DNA from: Rhizobium leguminosarum
GTDB lineage: Bacteria; Pseudomonadota; Alphaproteobacteria; Rhizobiales; Rhizobiaceae
Direction of reading: 5' to 3'
DNA length: 64,000 nt
Assembly: GCF_002953715.1 (NCBI RefSeq)
Contig: NZ_CP025013.1
Span: 434,001-498,000 of the forward strand
A program made the translations under genes and the position numbers. Below the pieces are notes generated by a model, which was not told the origin of the DNA, searched no databases, and worked only from the letters and a program-made list of their open reading frames with translations. Shown here in pieces: positions 49,130 to 57,774 of the stretch (position 1 is the first letter of the stretch; each line of letters opens with the position of its first letter).

Positions 49130-49948
49130 TTAGTAAACCTTTGCCGTGCCCGAACTTCTGGCGGTGGTCGCGCCAGCGTTCCGAAAATCGGTGAGCTGGC
49201 GTGAAGCACCGTTTGCCAAAAGGCCAACATCGTTGCCGATGGCGACGAAGGTGGCGCCAAGTTCCACATAGCGCTTGGCCAATGCCTGATCAGCCGTGAG
49301 GATGCCCGCGGCCTTGCCGTGCGACTGGATGCGGATCAGCGCCGCTTCAACTGCCTGCTGCACCTCGGCATCGCCAGGCCTGCCGAGATGGCCCATGTCG
49401 GCGGCAAGATCGGCTGGTCCAATAAAAACACCGTCGACGCCGGCGGTGGTGGCGATGTCATCGAGTGCGGCCAATCCGGCACGGCTTTCGATCTGCAGCA
49501 GCAGGCAAATCTCCTCATTGGCCGTCTGCAGATAGTCGGGAATGCGGTTGAATGCCGAAGCGCGGGCGAGGGCCGCGCCCACCCCACGCATACCGTGCGG
49601 CGGGTAACGCACGGCGCGCACCATTGCCTTCGCCTGGTCGCCGCTCTCGACCATTGGCACCAACACGGTTTGCGCGCCGATATCGAGGATCTGCTTCAAA
49701 AGCCAGGGCTCGCCGATCGGCGCCCGGATGATCGGATGGCTCGGCGAACCCTTGAGCGCTTGCAACTGCGCCATCATCAGAGGGATATCGTTCGGGGCAT
49801 GCTCACCATCGATCAGCAACCAGTCATAGCCCGCGCCTGCGCAGATTTCGGCCGTATAGGGGTTGGCGAGCGCCAGCCAGAGGCCGATCTGCGGACGCTT
49901 CTCCGTCAAGGCCGCCTTGAATATGTTTTTTGGCGCCGGCATGGGCAT
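49130..49948 (-). CDS. hpaI: 4-hydroxy-2-oxoheptane-1,7-dioate aldolase (HpaI)
   Basis: 272 residues. Catalytic residues of the class II pyruvate aldolase are all visible: His in LLIDGEHAPNDIP, Arg in PIIRAPIGEPWLLKQILD, Glu in LLLQIESRAGLAALDDIA and Asp in FIGPADLAADMGHLG. It splits 4-hydroxy-2-oxoheptanedioate into pyruvate and succinate semialdehyde. Here it is the last gene of the homoprotocatechuate operon; the semialdehyde is handled by the gabD-type gene in the same operon. Confidence 0.92.
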   Translation of the reverse strand: MPMPAPKNIFKAALTEKRPQIGLWLALANPYTAEICAGAGYDWLLIDGEHAPNDIPLMMAQLQALKGSPSHPIIRAPIGEPWLLKQILDIGAQTVLVPMVESGDQAKAMVRAVRYPPHGMRGVGAALARASAFNRIPDYLQTANEEICLLLQIESRAGLAALDDIATTAGVDGVFIGPADLAADMGHLGRPGDAEVQQAVEAALIRIQSHGKAAGILTADQALAKRYVELGATFVAIGNDVGLLANGASRQLTDFRNAGATTARSSGTAKVY

Positions 49949-49953
49949 CTCTC

Positions 49954-50763
49954 CTATGCGAAATAGCTGCTAACGGTACCGTAGGGTCCGAAATCGGCAA
50001 CGATCGTATCGCCGTGGCGTGCTTCGACCGGGCGAATGAAGGAACCGGCAAGGACGATCTGGCCCGCCTCGATGCCGTCGCCATATTCAGCCAGCCGATT
50101 GGCAAGCCAGGCAACGCCGCGCGCCGGCTGGTTGAGAACTCCGGCCCCCAGACCGGTTTCCTCGACCTCGGAGTTGCGACTGACAATTGCGCCCATCCAG
50201 CGCATGTCGACAGTGTCGGGTCGCACCATGCGTCCGCCGAGCACGATGCCGGCATTGGCCGCATTGTCGGAAATCGTGTCGACGATGGTACGGGCCTTCT
50301 TCGTGTCCGGATCGACACGCAGGATCCGCGTATCGAGAATTTCCAGCGCCGGCGTCACATAGTCGGTGGCATTGAGCACGTCGAAGACCGTGGCGTTGGG
50401 CCCCTTCAACGGCGCCTTCATGATGAAGGCGATTTCCGCCTCGATGCGTGGCTGGATAAAGCGATCCTTCGCAATCGTCTCGCCGTCCTCGAACATCATG
50501 TCGTCGAACAGGACGCCGGAGTCGGGAATGTCGATGTTCAGCGCATACTGCATCGCCTTGGAGGTCAGGCCAATCTTCCAGCCGATCACCTTGCGACCGG
50601 AAGCGACCTTCTTCTTGACCCAGGCCGACTGCACCGCATAGGCGTCGTCCATCGTCATGCCGGCGTACTGCAGCGACAAGAGACCGGTCTGGACGCGTGT
50701 CCGCTCTGCGATGTCAAGCCGTTCGGCCGCCTGGCGGATCTCATCGGGTGTCAACATGGTCAA
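49954..50763 (-). CDS. hpaH: 2-oxo-hept-4-ene-1,7-dioate hydratase (HpaH)
   Basis: 269 residues of the FAH-fold hydratase group (MhpD/HpaH): KVIGWKIGLTSKAMQ, IPDSGVLFDDMMFEDGETI, PRIEAEIAFIMKAPLKGP with the metal ligands, ALEILDTRI and SDNAANAGIVLGGR. It adds water to 2-oxohept-4-enedioate to give the substrate of HpaI, whose gene follows after five bases. Its start overlaps the stop of the hpaG-type gene. Confidence 0.92.
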   Translation of the reverse strand: MTMLTPDEIRQAAERLDIAERTRVQTGLLSLQYAGMTMDDAYAVQSAWVKKKVASGRKVIGWKIGLTSKAMQYALNIDIPDSGVLFDDMMFEDGETIAKDRFIQPRIEAEIAFIMKAPLKGPNATVFDVLNATDYVTPALEILDTRILRVDPDTKKARTIVDTISDNAANAGIVLGGRMVRPDTVDMRWMGAIVSRNSEVEETGLGAGVLNQPARGVAWLANRLAEYGDGIEAGQIVLAGSFIRPVEARHGDTIVADFGPYGTVSSYFA

Positions 50764-51629
50764 ACCTCGTCTGCGATCGTGTTGCGTAAGATGCCGATAC
50801 CATCGGCCTCGACCTCGACGACATCGCCAGGCTTCAGCCAGATCGGCGGATCGAAGCGGGCACCGGCGCCGGTCGGCGTGCCGGTGACGATCACATCACC
50901 GGGAACCAGCGTGGTGAAGGTCGAGATGTAGTTGATGATCTTGCGGAAGGAAAAGATCATCCGGCTGGTGCGGTCGCTCTGGCGAACTTCTCCGTTGACG
51001 CGGGTTTCGAGCCTGATGTCGGCGATCTGCGCCTCGTCCGTGAACGGGATCAGCCAGGGGCCGATCGAGCCGGTGCGGTCGAAATTCTTGCCCTGGGTGA
51101 CGTTGAACTTGGCGTGGCGGACCCAGTCGCGGATCGTGCCCTCATTGCACAGAGACAGCGCCGCGATGTGGGATAGTGCCTCAGCCTCGGGAATGCGCCG
51201 GCCGCCCTTGCCGATGATGATGACGATTTCACCTTCGTAGTCGAGCTGCGGGCTTTCCGGCGGTCGGATCAGCGGCTGATCGTGGCCGGTGAAGGAGCGC
51301 GGAAAGCGAATGAACAGGGAGGGATTGGAAGGCGCTGCCTGCCCATCCTTGTATTCCTCGTTGCGGTCGGGGAAGTTTACGCCGACGCAGATGATCTTCT
51401 CCGGGGCGGGAACAGGGATTTCGTAGCGGATGTCCGACACCGGCAAATCGGGCTCCAAGGCCGCCGCTTCCTCGGCGAGCTTCAGCAGCGCGCCGCCGGC
51501 AATCACCTCGCGCAGCGTTGGCCACTTCGTGCCATGGCGGGCGGAAAGGTCAATGATTCCATCTCCGGCAAGAACGCCGTATCCACTGTGGTCGTTGCGG
51601 CTAAAGCTGACAAACTTCTGGTGGGACAT
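50760..51629 (-). CDS. hpaG: HpaG-type FAH-family isomerase/decarboxylase (single domain)
   Basis: 289 residues with one FAH domain: VGVNFPDRNEEYKDG, QLDYEGEIVIIIGKGGRRIPEAEALSHIAAL (metal E-x-E), FNVTQGKNFDRTGSIGPWL and GDVIVTGTPTGAGA. In E. coli HpaG has two fused FAH domains (isomerase and decarboxylase); here only one is present. It most likely decarboxylates 5-oxo-pent-3-ene-1,2,5-tricarboxylate between HpaF and HpaH. Which E. coli half it replaces is not clear from sequence. Confidence 0.82.
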   Translation of the reverse strand: MSHQKFVSFSRNDHSGYGVLAGDGIIDLSARHGTKWPTLREVIAGGALLKLAEEAAALEPDLPVSDIRYEIPVPAPEKIICVGVNFPDRNEEYKDGQAAPSNPSLFIRFPRSFTGHDQPLIRPPESPQLDYEGEIVIIIGKGGRRIPEAEALSHIAALSLCNEGTIRDWVRHAKFNVTQGKNFDRTGSIGPWLIPFTDEAQIADIRLETRVNGEVRQSDRTSRMIFSFRKIINYISTFTTLVPGDVIVTGTPTGAGARFDPPIWLKPGDVVEVEADGIGILRNTIADEV

Positions 51630-51649
51630 CGTTTTTCTTCCTATTCAGT

Positions 51650-53104
51650 TCAGCCGATGCCGCCGAGGCAGACATATTTGATCTCGGTGAATTCCTCGAT
51701 GCCGTATTTCGAGCCCTCACGGCCGAGACCCGACAGTTTGACGCCGCCAAACGGCGCTTCCGCTGTCGAGATCAGGCCGGTATTGACGCCGACCATGCCG
51801 TATTCCAACGCCTCGGCCACACGAAATACCCGGGCGAGATCCTTGGCGTAGAAGTAGGAGGCGAGGCCGAACTCGGTGTCATTAGCCTGCTCGATGACGT
51901 CGGCTTCGTCCTTGAAACGGAACAGCGGCGCCAGCGGCCCGAAGGTTTCCTCGCGCGCCACCGCCATGTCCTTGGTGACCTCGCCCAAGATGGTCGCCTC
52001 GAAGAAGGTGCCGCCCAGCGCATGCCGTTTGCCGCCTTGCACGACGCGCGCACCCTTGCCCACCGCGTCTGCGATATGCTCCTCGACCTTGGCAAGCGCC
52101 GCCTTGTCGATCAGCGGTCCGAGGATGACGCCTTCGTCAAAGCCGTTGCCGGTTTTCAGCTTGCCGACGGCCGCCGCCAGCTTCGCGGCGAAGGCGTCAT
52201 AGACGCTGTCCTGGACATAGATGCGGTTGGCGCAAACACAGGTTTGGCCGTTGTTGCGGTATTTGGCAATCAGCGCGCCTTCGACCGCAGCATCGAGGTC
52301 GGCATCGTCAAAGACAATAAACGGCGCATTGCCGCCAAGCTCGAGGCCGAGTTTCTTAATGGTTGGGGCGCTCTGCTTGTAGAGCTCGGTGCCGATTTCG
52401 GTCGAACCGGTAAAGGTCAGCTTGCGCACCACCGGGTTCGAGGTCATCTCGGCGCCGATGGCCGCGGCCGAGCCGGTGATGACGCTGAAGAGGCCCTTCG
52501 GCAGGCCGGCGCGTTCTGCCAGGATCGCAATCGCGATCGCCGAGAACGGCGTCTGCGATGCGGGCTTCAGCACCATGGCGCAGCCGGCGGCAAAGGCGGG
52601 ACCGGCCTTGCGGGTGATCATCGCATTGGGGAAGTTCCACGGCGTGATTGCCGCGACGACGCCGATCGGCTGCTTCATCACCATGATGCGCTTGTCGGGC
52701 TGGTGGCCGGGGATCAGGTCGCCGTAGATGCGGCGGCCTTCCTCGGCAAACCATTCGATGAAGCTCGCACCATAGACGATTTCACCGGTCGCCTCCGCCA
52801 GCGGTTTGCCCTGTTCCAGGGTCAGAATACGGCCAAGATCGTCCTTGTTTTCGATCATCAGCTCGTACCATTTGCGCAGGATCGCGCAGCGTTCCTTGGC
52901 AGTGCGCCCAGCCCAGCCCTTCTGGGCCACGCGGGCAGCCTCAATGGCCGTCCTGGTTTCGGCGGCGCCCAGCTTAGGAACCCGGCCGATGATCTCGCCA
53001 GTCGCCGGGTTGTTCACCTCGATCGCGTTGTTCGGATCGGCCTCGATCCAATTATCGCCGACAAGAGCGGCTTGGCGGAACAAGGAAGGATCTTGCAATT
53101 TCAT
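51650..53104 (-). CDS. gabD: NAD(P)-dependent succinate-semialdehyde dehydrogenase (GabD-type)
   Basis: 484 residues from the ATG at 53104 (GGTGAGGAGCCAGCC upstream); an in-frame ATG 69 bases earlier lies before the terminator hairpin. ALDH features: TPWNFPNAMITRKAGPAFAAGC, catalytic Glu in KLGLELGGNAPFIVFDDAD, catalytic Cys in RNNGQTCVCANRI, and REETFGPLAPLFRF. It oxidises succinate semialdehyde from HpaI to succinate. A hairpin with a T-run separates it from hpaD. Confidence 0.92.
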   Translation of the reverse strand: MKLQDPSLFRQAALVGDNWIEADPNNAIEVNNPATGEIIGRVPKLGAAETRTAIEAARVAQKGWAGRTAKERCAILRKWYELMIENKDDLGRILTLEQGKPLAEATGEIVYGASFIEWFAEEGRRIYGDLIPGHQPDKRIMVMKQPIGVVAAITPWNFPNAMITRKAGPAFAAGCAMVLKPASQTPFSAIAIAILAERAGLPKGLFSVITGSAAAIGAEMTSNPVVRKLTFTGSTEIGTELYKQSAPTIKKLGLELGGNAPFIVFDDADLDAAVEGALIAKYRNNGQTCVCANRIYVQDSVYDAFAAKLAAAVGKLKTGNGFDEGVILGPLIDKAALAKVEEHIADAVGKGARVVQGGKRHALGGTFFEATILGEVTKDMAVAREETFGPLAPLFRFKDEADVIEQANDTEFGLASYFYAKDLARVFRVAEALEYGMVGVNTGLISTAEAPFGGVKLSGLGREGSKYGIEEFTEIKYVCLGGIG

Positions 53105-53126
53105 GGCTGGCTCCTCACCAAGCATT

Positions 53127-53156
53127 AAAAAAACGGCGGACGCTTTCACGTCCGCC
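53127..53156 (-). terminator. Intrinsic terminator inside the hpa operon
   Basis: On the minus strand GGCGGACG-TGAAAG-CGTCCGCC (8-bp perfect stem) is followed by GTTTTTTTAAT. This is a textbook Rho-independent terminator, between hpaD and gabD. It would uncouple the upper (hpaF-E-D) and lower (gabD-hpaG-H-I) genes unless read through. Confidence 0.85.
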
Positions 53157-53169
53157 CAGCTGGGGAAAT

Positions 53170-54150
53170 TCAAGGCGCGACGATCGGCTGGGCCTTCAGC
53201 ACGGAATCACGCATCTCGGTACCGGCAAAGGTGCTGCCTTCCTCGAACCAGGATTTCGGCGCCGGAGCCCCCCAGAGCGTCTGGCGCTGCGGATCCTTGA
53301 GATCCCATTTGATCGGCTCGAGATCGGGATCGACCGTCTGATAATCCGAGCAATAGATCTCGATGCGGTGGCCATCCGGATCGCGGATATAGAGGAAGAA
53401 GGCATTCGAAATACCGTGACGGCCGGGGCCGCGCTCGATATTGGGCAGCCAACCGGTGGTCGCCATCAGATCGAGCAGGTCGATGATGTTGAGCGGCGTC
53501 GGAACCCAGAACGCGGTGTGATGCAAACGCGGACCGCGACCGTTGGTAAACGCGATGTCATGGACGCCACCCTTGCGGTGCGTCCATGCCGCCCAGAGTT
53601 TTCCGGTCTCTTCATCGGCGGTGTATTCCGTCACGCGGAAGCCGATCTCATTGTAGAAGGCAACACTTTCGTCGACATTCGGTGAGAAGCAGTTGAAGTG
53701 ATCGATGCGAAGCGGCTTTACGCCTCTGTAGAGGGCATATTTCTGGTGGATCGGCGGCAGGCGATCCATCTTTGAATAGAATTCCAGCGGAATGCCTTGC
53801 GGATCGCGCGTGCGGAACGTGCGCGACTGGTAGGGCCGCTCGACCCATTCGATCGGCAGGCCCTTGCCCTTGAAGAAATGTTCGGCCTTGTCGAGGTCCT
53901 CGTCGGAGAACACTTTGAAGCCGAGATCGCGTGCTTCGGCGGCGGCTTCTTTCTTCAGGACGATGCAGTGATGGCCCCGTTCTTCGAGCGCACGCAGATA
54001 GATCGTGTCTGCCGTTTCGTCGGTCACCTGCAAGCCGAGCGTGTCGACGTAGAAAGCGCGCGATTTCGCAAGGTCGGTCACGGCAAGCTCGACATGGCTG
54101 AGGCGCACGATGTTGAAGGGCGGATAAAGATTGGGTGTGGGCAGGGGCAT
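53170..54150 (-). CDS. hpaD: 3,4-dihydroxyphenylacetate (homoprotocatechuate) 2,3-dioxygenase
   Basis: 326 residues from the ATG at 54150, after GGAGGAGAACCCC. A two-domain type I extradiol dioxygenase. Metal ligands: H151 in RIDHFNCFSP, H211 in LHHTAFWVP and E264 in HRIEIYCSDYQ. These positions closely match the known His155/His214/Glu267 of the Brevibacterium enzyme. It cleaves homoprotocatechuate to 5-carboxymethyl-2-hydroxymuconate semialdehyde with O2. Confidence 0.93.
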   Translation of the reverse strand: MPLPTPNLYPPFNIVRLSHVELAVTDLAKSRAFYVDTLGLQVTDETADTIYLRALEERGHHCIVLKKEAAAEARDLGFKVFSDEDLDKAEHFFKGKGLPIEWVERPYQSRTFRTRDPQGIPLEFYSKMDRLPPIHQKYALYRGVKPLRIDHFNCFSPNVDESVAFYNEIGFRVTEYTADEETGKLWAAWTHRKGGVHDIAFTNGRGPRLHHTAFWVPTPLNIIDLLDLMATTGWLPNIERGPGRHGISNAFFLYIRDPDGHRIEIYCSDYQTVDPDLEPIKWDLKDPQRQTLWGAPAPKSWFEEGSTFAGTEMRDSVLKAQPIVAP

Positions 54151-54188
54151 GGGGTTCTCCTCCAAATTCAATAGGGTGTCCGGTGCTC

Positions 54189-55706
54189 TCAGCCGCCGAG
54201 TTTCTGGATCGCATGCGCCTTGGTGGCGAAAGCAACGTTCTTGGTCTCCATGTAGAAATCGAAGGACCAATCGCCGCCGTCACGGCCGATGCCGGAATTC
54301 TTGACGCCGCCGAAAGGGGTCGGCAGATGGCGGACGTTTTCCGAATTCACCCAGATCATCCCGGCCTCCAGGGCATCGGTGAAGCGGAAAGCACGGGTGA
54401 CGTCCGAGGTCCAGAGATAGCCCGTCAGGCCGTATTGCACGTCGTTGGCAAGAGCCAGGGCATCGGCCTCGTCCTTAAAGGGGATCGCGGTCAGAACAGG
54501 CCCGAAGATTTCTTCCTGCGCAATGCGCATTTGGTTGTTGGCGCCGGTGAAGAGGGTGGGGGATACGTAGCATCCGCCACCCGGCCCTTCGAATTTCGCG
54601 CCGCCAGCGGCTACCGTTGCGCCGCCGGCTTTGCCGATCTCGATATAGTCCAGAACCTTCTTTTCGTGCACGGGGTGGATCAGCGGGCCGACCACAGTTT
54701 CTGGATCGAGGGGGTGGCCGACCTTGATGCGCTTGGCCTTCTCGGCGACCATCGCCGTGAAGCGGTCGTAGATGCTTTCCTCCACCAGCAAGCGAGAGGA
54801 TGAGGTGCAGCGCTCGCCGTTCAGCGAATAGATCATGAAGACGGCAGCATCAGCTGCGCGCTCCAGATCGGCATCGGCAAAAACGATGACGGGGTTCTTC
54901 CCGCCGAGTTCGAAATGTACCCGCTTCAGCGTGTCGGCGCCCTGTTTCATGATCATCGAACCGGTGCGGCTCTCGCCGACGAAGCCGATCGCCTTGATAT
55001 CAGGATGCTCGGTCAGTGCCTTGCCTGCGTCCTCGCCGAGCCCGTTGACGAGGTTCCAGACCCCCTTCGGCAGACCAGCCTCTTCGGCGATTTCGACCAG
55101 CAGCCGCGCAGTCAGCGGCGAGAATTCCGCCGGCTTGTGGACGATCGTGCAGCCGCTGGCGAGCGCCGGTGCAATCTTCCATGTCGACAGCATGAAGGGC
55201 GTATTCCATGGCGTAATGACGCCGACCGGGCCGATGGGTGCGCGGGTGGTGATATTGACTTGACCATCCGCACGCAGCGTTTTGCCGTCACGGGCTTCCA
55301 CGGCGCGATCGGCGAAGAAGCGGAAGTTCTCGGCTCCGCGAAGGGCTGCCTTCGCCATGAATTTCAGCGATTGACCGGTGTCCATGCATTCGACGAACGC
55401 GATCTCTTCGGAACGCGCTACGATCGCATCGGCAATCTTATGGAGAAGTTTCTTGCGCGCGTCGCCCGACATCGCCGCCCAGGCAGGAAAGGCGGCTTTT
55501 GCGGCTTGTGCCGCCCGGTCCACATCCGCCGCCTTGCCGTGTGCCACCTTTGCCAAAACCTTCAGGTCGACCGGAGAGATGATGTCGAACGTGGTGCCAT
55601 CGGCTGCTGGCATGGCCTCGCCAGCGATATGGTTCAATACGCCGTCTTTGCGAAAGCGGGCCAAATAGGCTTCGGCCTTTGCGATGTTTTCTTCAAGTGT
55701 CGACAT
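54189..55706 (-). CDS. hpaE: 5-carboxymethyl-2-hydroxymuconate-semialdehyde dehydrogenase
   Basis: 505 residues of the ALDH superfamily. Cofactor segment GVITPWNTPFMLSTWKIAPALASGCT, catalytic Glu in VHFELGGKNPVIVFADAD, catalytic Cys in LNGERCTSSSRLLVE, and QEEIFGPVLTAIPF. Oxidises the ring-cleavage semialdehyde to the tricarboxylate with NAD+. Length and the SLNGERCTSSSR active site agree with HpaE rather than with SSADH. Flanked by hpaF and hpaD. Confidence 0.93.
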   Translation of the reverse strand: MSTLEENIAKAEAYLARFRKDGVLNHIAGEAMPAADGTTFDIISPVDLKVLAKVAHGKAADVDRAAQAAKAAFPAWAAMSGDARKKLLHKIADAIVARSEEIAFVECMDTGQSLKFMAKAALRGAENFRFFADRAVEARDGKTLRADGQVNITTRAPIGPVGVITPWNTPFMLSTWKIAPALASGCTIVHKPAEFSPLTARLLVEIAEEAGLPKGVWNLVNGLGEDAGKALTEHPDIKAIGFVGESRTGSMIMKQGADTLKRVHFELGGKNPVIVFADADLERAADAAVFMIYSLNGERCTSSSRLLVEESIYDRFTAMVAEKAKRIKVGHPLDPETVVGPLIHPVHEKKVLDYIEIGKAGGATVAAGGAKFEGPGGGCYVSPTLFTGANNQMRIAQEEIFGPVLTAIPFKDEADALALANDVQYGLTGYLWTSDVTRAFRFTDALEAGMIWVNSENVRHLPTPFGGVKNSGIGRDGGDWSFDFYMETKNVAFATKAHAIQKLGG

Positions 55707-55749
55707 GCTTTTCTCCGATGTGTCCTGCTTGCGATCACTCGCTGCGGCG

Positions 55750-56142
55750 CTAACCGTTTGTCTTGCGCAGGCGCGGGTGGATGGCGTTTTTCTTCCAGCT
55801 CAGCGCCGGGTCGATTTCGCGGATTTCGAGGGTGAGGGCGAAGTGCGGCGTCTCGAACAACTTACCGAGGTGTTCCGTGACGGCGGCAAAGATCGCTTCG
55901 CCGGTGCGCCGCTTATCCTCCTGGCTACGACCTTCGCCGATGCGAAAGGACATATCGATGAAGGCATTTTCATCAAGCAGATCGGCAATCGCATAGGCTT
56001 CGCAACGGATGGCGCGCACCCGCACGGCACCGGTCTCGAACAGGCCCGTGCCGAGAATCTCGGCGTGGACGACACGGCACAGCGCGCCGAAGTCCACTTT
56101 TCCGTCGAGATTAGCCGAATAATCCATGGTGAAATGCGGCAT
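55750..56142 (-). CDS. hpaF: 5-carboxymethyl-2-hydroxymuconate delta-isomerase
   Basis: 130 residues from the ATG at 56142, chosen so that Pro follows Met: MPHFTMDYSANL. The tautomerase-type enzyme uses the N-terminal proline as base, so the longer frame starting 18 bases upstream would block activity. DMSFRIGEGRSQEDKRRTGEAIFAAVTEHLG is the conserved CHMI part. It isomerises the HpaE product. First gene of the hpa operon, next to the palindromic operator. Confidence 0.9.
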   Translation of the reverse strand: MPHFTMDYSANLDGKVDFGALCRVVHAEILGTGLFETGAVRVRAIRCEAYAIADLLDENAFIDMSFRIGEGRSQEDKRRTGEAIFAAVTEHLGKLFETPHFALTLEIREIDPALSWKKNAIHPRLRKTNG

Positions 56143-56169
56143 CGTTCCTCCCCGCGCCACGACCTCAGT

Positions 56170-56189
56170 ATATTTAACATGTTAAATAT
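56170..56189. promoter_or_regulatory. Perfect 20-bp palindrome, probable HpaR operator
   Basis: ATATTTAACATGTTAAATAT is fully self-complementary and AT-rich, the usual form of MarR-family sites. It lies 27 bases from the hpaF start in the divergent hpaF/hpaR promoter, where a MarR repressor would block both directions. Confidence 0.8.
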
Positions 56190-56264
56190 TTTGTCGGCTC
56201 TGTCAAGGGCATCGTGTCTGCCGGCCACGTTGCGCGGTTCAAGAAATTGATCCATAGAACCCTT

Positions 56265-56738
56265 ATGACCAAACAATCCCCTGACAATAACGGCATAATG
56301 CAGGATGCCCTGCTGCCCCGCGATACGCGCCGCTCGCTGCCGATTGCGTTGCTTCGGGCGCGTGAAGCGGTGATGGGGCACTTCCGGCCCATGCTGGCGC
56401 TGCATGATGTGACGGAACAGCAATGGCGCGTCATTCGCATTCTGGCAGAGGCCGGAACACTGGATGCTTCGGAAATGTCGGAGCGGGCCTTTATCCTTGC
56501 TCCGAGCCTGACGCGGATCATTCGGTCTCTCGAGGAGCGCGGCTTCATCACCAAGAGCAAGGATGCTGAAGACGGCCGCCGGATACTGTTGCAGATCACG
56601 GCCGCGGGACTGAAGATCATCAACGAGGTCAGTCCCGACAGTCGGATGATTTATACCGCGCTTGAGCAGCGGTTCGGCCGCGAGCGCATCGATACCTTGC
56701 TCGACATGCTCGACGAACTGGCGACGCTGAACAAATAG
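56265..56738 (+). CDS. hpaR: HpaR, MarR-family repressor of the homoprotocatechuate operon
   Basis: 157 residues if started at the ATG at 56265; an ATG at 56298 is also possible and nearer the E. coli HpaR length. SLPIALLRAREAVMGHFRPMLALHDVTEQQWRVIRILAEAG is very like the HpaR N-terminus (hydrophobic-ALL-AREA-M--FRP---H-LTEQQWR-hydrophobic-R-hydrophobic-L). The winged helix is ASEMSERAFILAPSLTRIIRSLEERGFITKSKDAEDGRR. It probably represses hpaFED and itself until a hydroxyphenylacetate-type ligand binds. Confidence 0.9.
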   Translation: MTKQSPDNNGIMQDALLPRDTRRSLPIALLRAREAVMGHFRPMLALHDVTEQQWRVIRILAEAGTLDASEMSERAFILAPSLTRIIRSLEERGFITKSKDAEDGRRILLQITAAGLKIINEVSPDSRMIYTALEQRFGRERIDTLLDMLDELATLNK

Positions 56739-56752
56739 CACGGCCTGCGCTC

Positions 56753-57766
56753 CTATCTGCTGGCGCCGGTTTGGAGGCTGTCTGCCAGCGCCAGAGCATC
56801 GGCTACATAGCGGTGAAGCCGCTCTGCCGCATCAGGCGTCCCAATTCGCTCACCGATCCAGCCGATATAAGTGATGCTGCGCAGAACCATGAAGAGTGGC
56901 AGGGTTTCAAGGGCGCTGTCCGGTAGCGACCGCACGCCGCGATATCCATCGATCAAAGCTGCCTTGATGAGTTCGTAGTGCGGCTCGCCGCGATTCTTGA
57001 ACAAGGCTGTGGCGATGTCGAACATCCGCCAGCCGTAGCCTCCATCATCAAAGTCGATCAATTCGACATGATCGCCGTCTATGAGCACGTTTTCCCGAAC
57101 GAGATCGGCATGGATGAGACCATAGTCGAGATGGCGGAGTGCATCGGTTTTCTCCCGCAGGAAAAGCCTGAGATCCGATAATTGCATCGCCTGATTCGGC
57201 GACAGTCCCGCACAATCCCAGAATCGGCCCCAAAGCGGCTGCCTGCCAAGCAAACCATCGCCGTCCCATGTCGGGCGGTGGAAGTCGGCCGGTGGTCTCC
57301 AGGCATCGGTGGCTGCGTGCATCCGGGCTATCGCTTCACCCAGCAGGCGGAAAATAACGACGAGGCGCTCCCTGGAATGCGCGAGAAGAACACCTGATTG
57401 GCCGAGCGGGCTGCCGGTCATCCAGCTGACAATGTCGGCGTATTGCTCACCGAACTCAGGATTTGCCGCAAGTGCAACGGTTTGGCGTCCGTCCGGCGTG
57501 GAAACAGGTGCCGGAACGCGCAGGCCCGCCTCGCGTAAGGCTGCCATCCAGGAGAGTTCCGAGACCAATGCACTTTTATTGTGATAGCCAGGCCGGTGCA
57601 GCCGCAGGGCTGCAGGCTCGCCGCTCCTGAGCGTCACCCGGAATACCGCATTCTCCCGGTATTTCAGTAGCTGGGGTATCTGGGCGCCGAGCTCCCAGCT
57701 GGCAAGCGCTTCGCATGCCCGCGCACTCAGCGCCTCCATGAAAGAGGTGGTTTCATGTTCCGACAT
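56753..57766 (-). CDS. APH-type small-molecule kinase (homoserine/hydroxylysine/ethanolamine kinase-like)
   Basis: 337 residues from the ATG at 57766; a GTG at 57778 overlapping the upstream stop (GTGA) is equally possible. The aminoglycoside-phosphotransferase fold has the catalytic loop YGLIHADLVRENVLIDGD (H-x-D-x4-N) and the metal motif VELIDFDDGGYGWRMFDIATAL. The N-lobe Lys/Arg is in PAALRLHRPGYH. Next to an AGXT2L-like phospho-lyase, it most likely phosphorylates the hydroxyl of a small amine such as hydroxylysine or ethanolamine. Last gene of its operon. Confidence 0.85.
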   Translation of the reverse strand: MSEHETTSFMEALSARACEALASWELGAQIPQLLKYRENAVFRVTLRSGEPAALRLHRPGYHNKSALVSELSWMAALREAGLRVPAPVSTPDGRQTVALAANPEFGEQYADIVSWMTGSPLGQSGVLLAHSRERLVVIFRLLGEAIARMHAATDAWRPPADFHRPTWDGDGLLGRQPLWGRFWDCAGLSPNQAMQLSDLRLFLREKTDALRHLDYGLIHADLVRENVLIDGDHVELIDFDDGGYGWRMFDIATALFKNRGEPHYELIKAALIDGYRGVRSLPDSALETLPLFMVLRSITYIGWIGERIGTPDAAERLHRYVADALALADSLQTGASR

Positions 57767-57774
57767 GGCCACCG

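Noticed and set aside
49930..50931. 333-codon + strand frame across hpaH and hpaG
   Set aside because: Overlaps two well-supported genes with catalytic motifs and shows no family signature.
52022..53128. 368-codon + strand frame opposite the GabD-type gene
   Set aside because: Composition is rich in Asp/Arg/Gly/His as expected for antisense of GC-rich genes; the opposite strand has a complete aldehyde dehydrogenase with catalytic residues.
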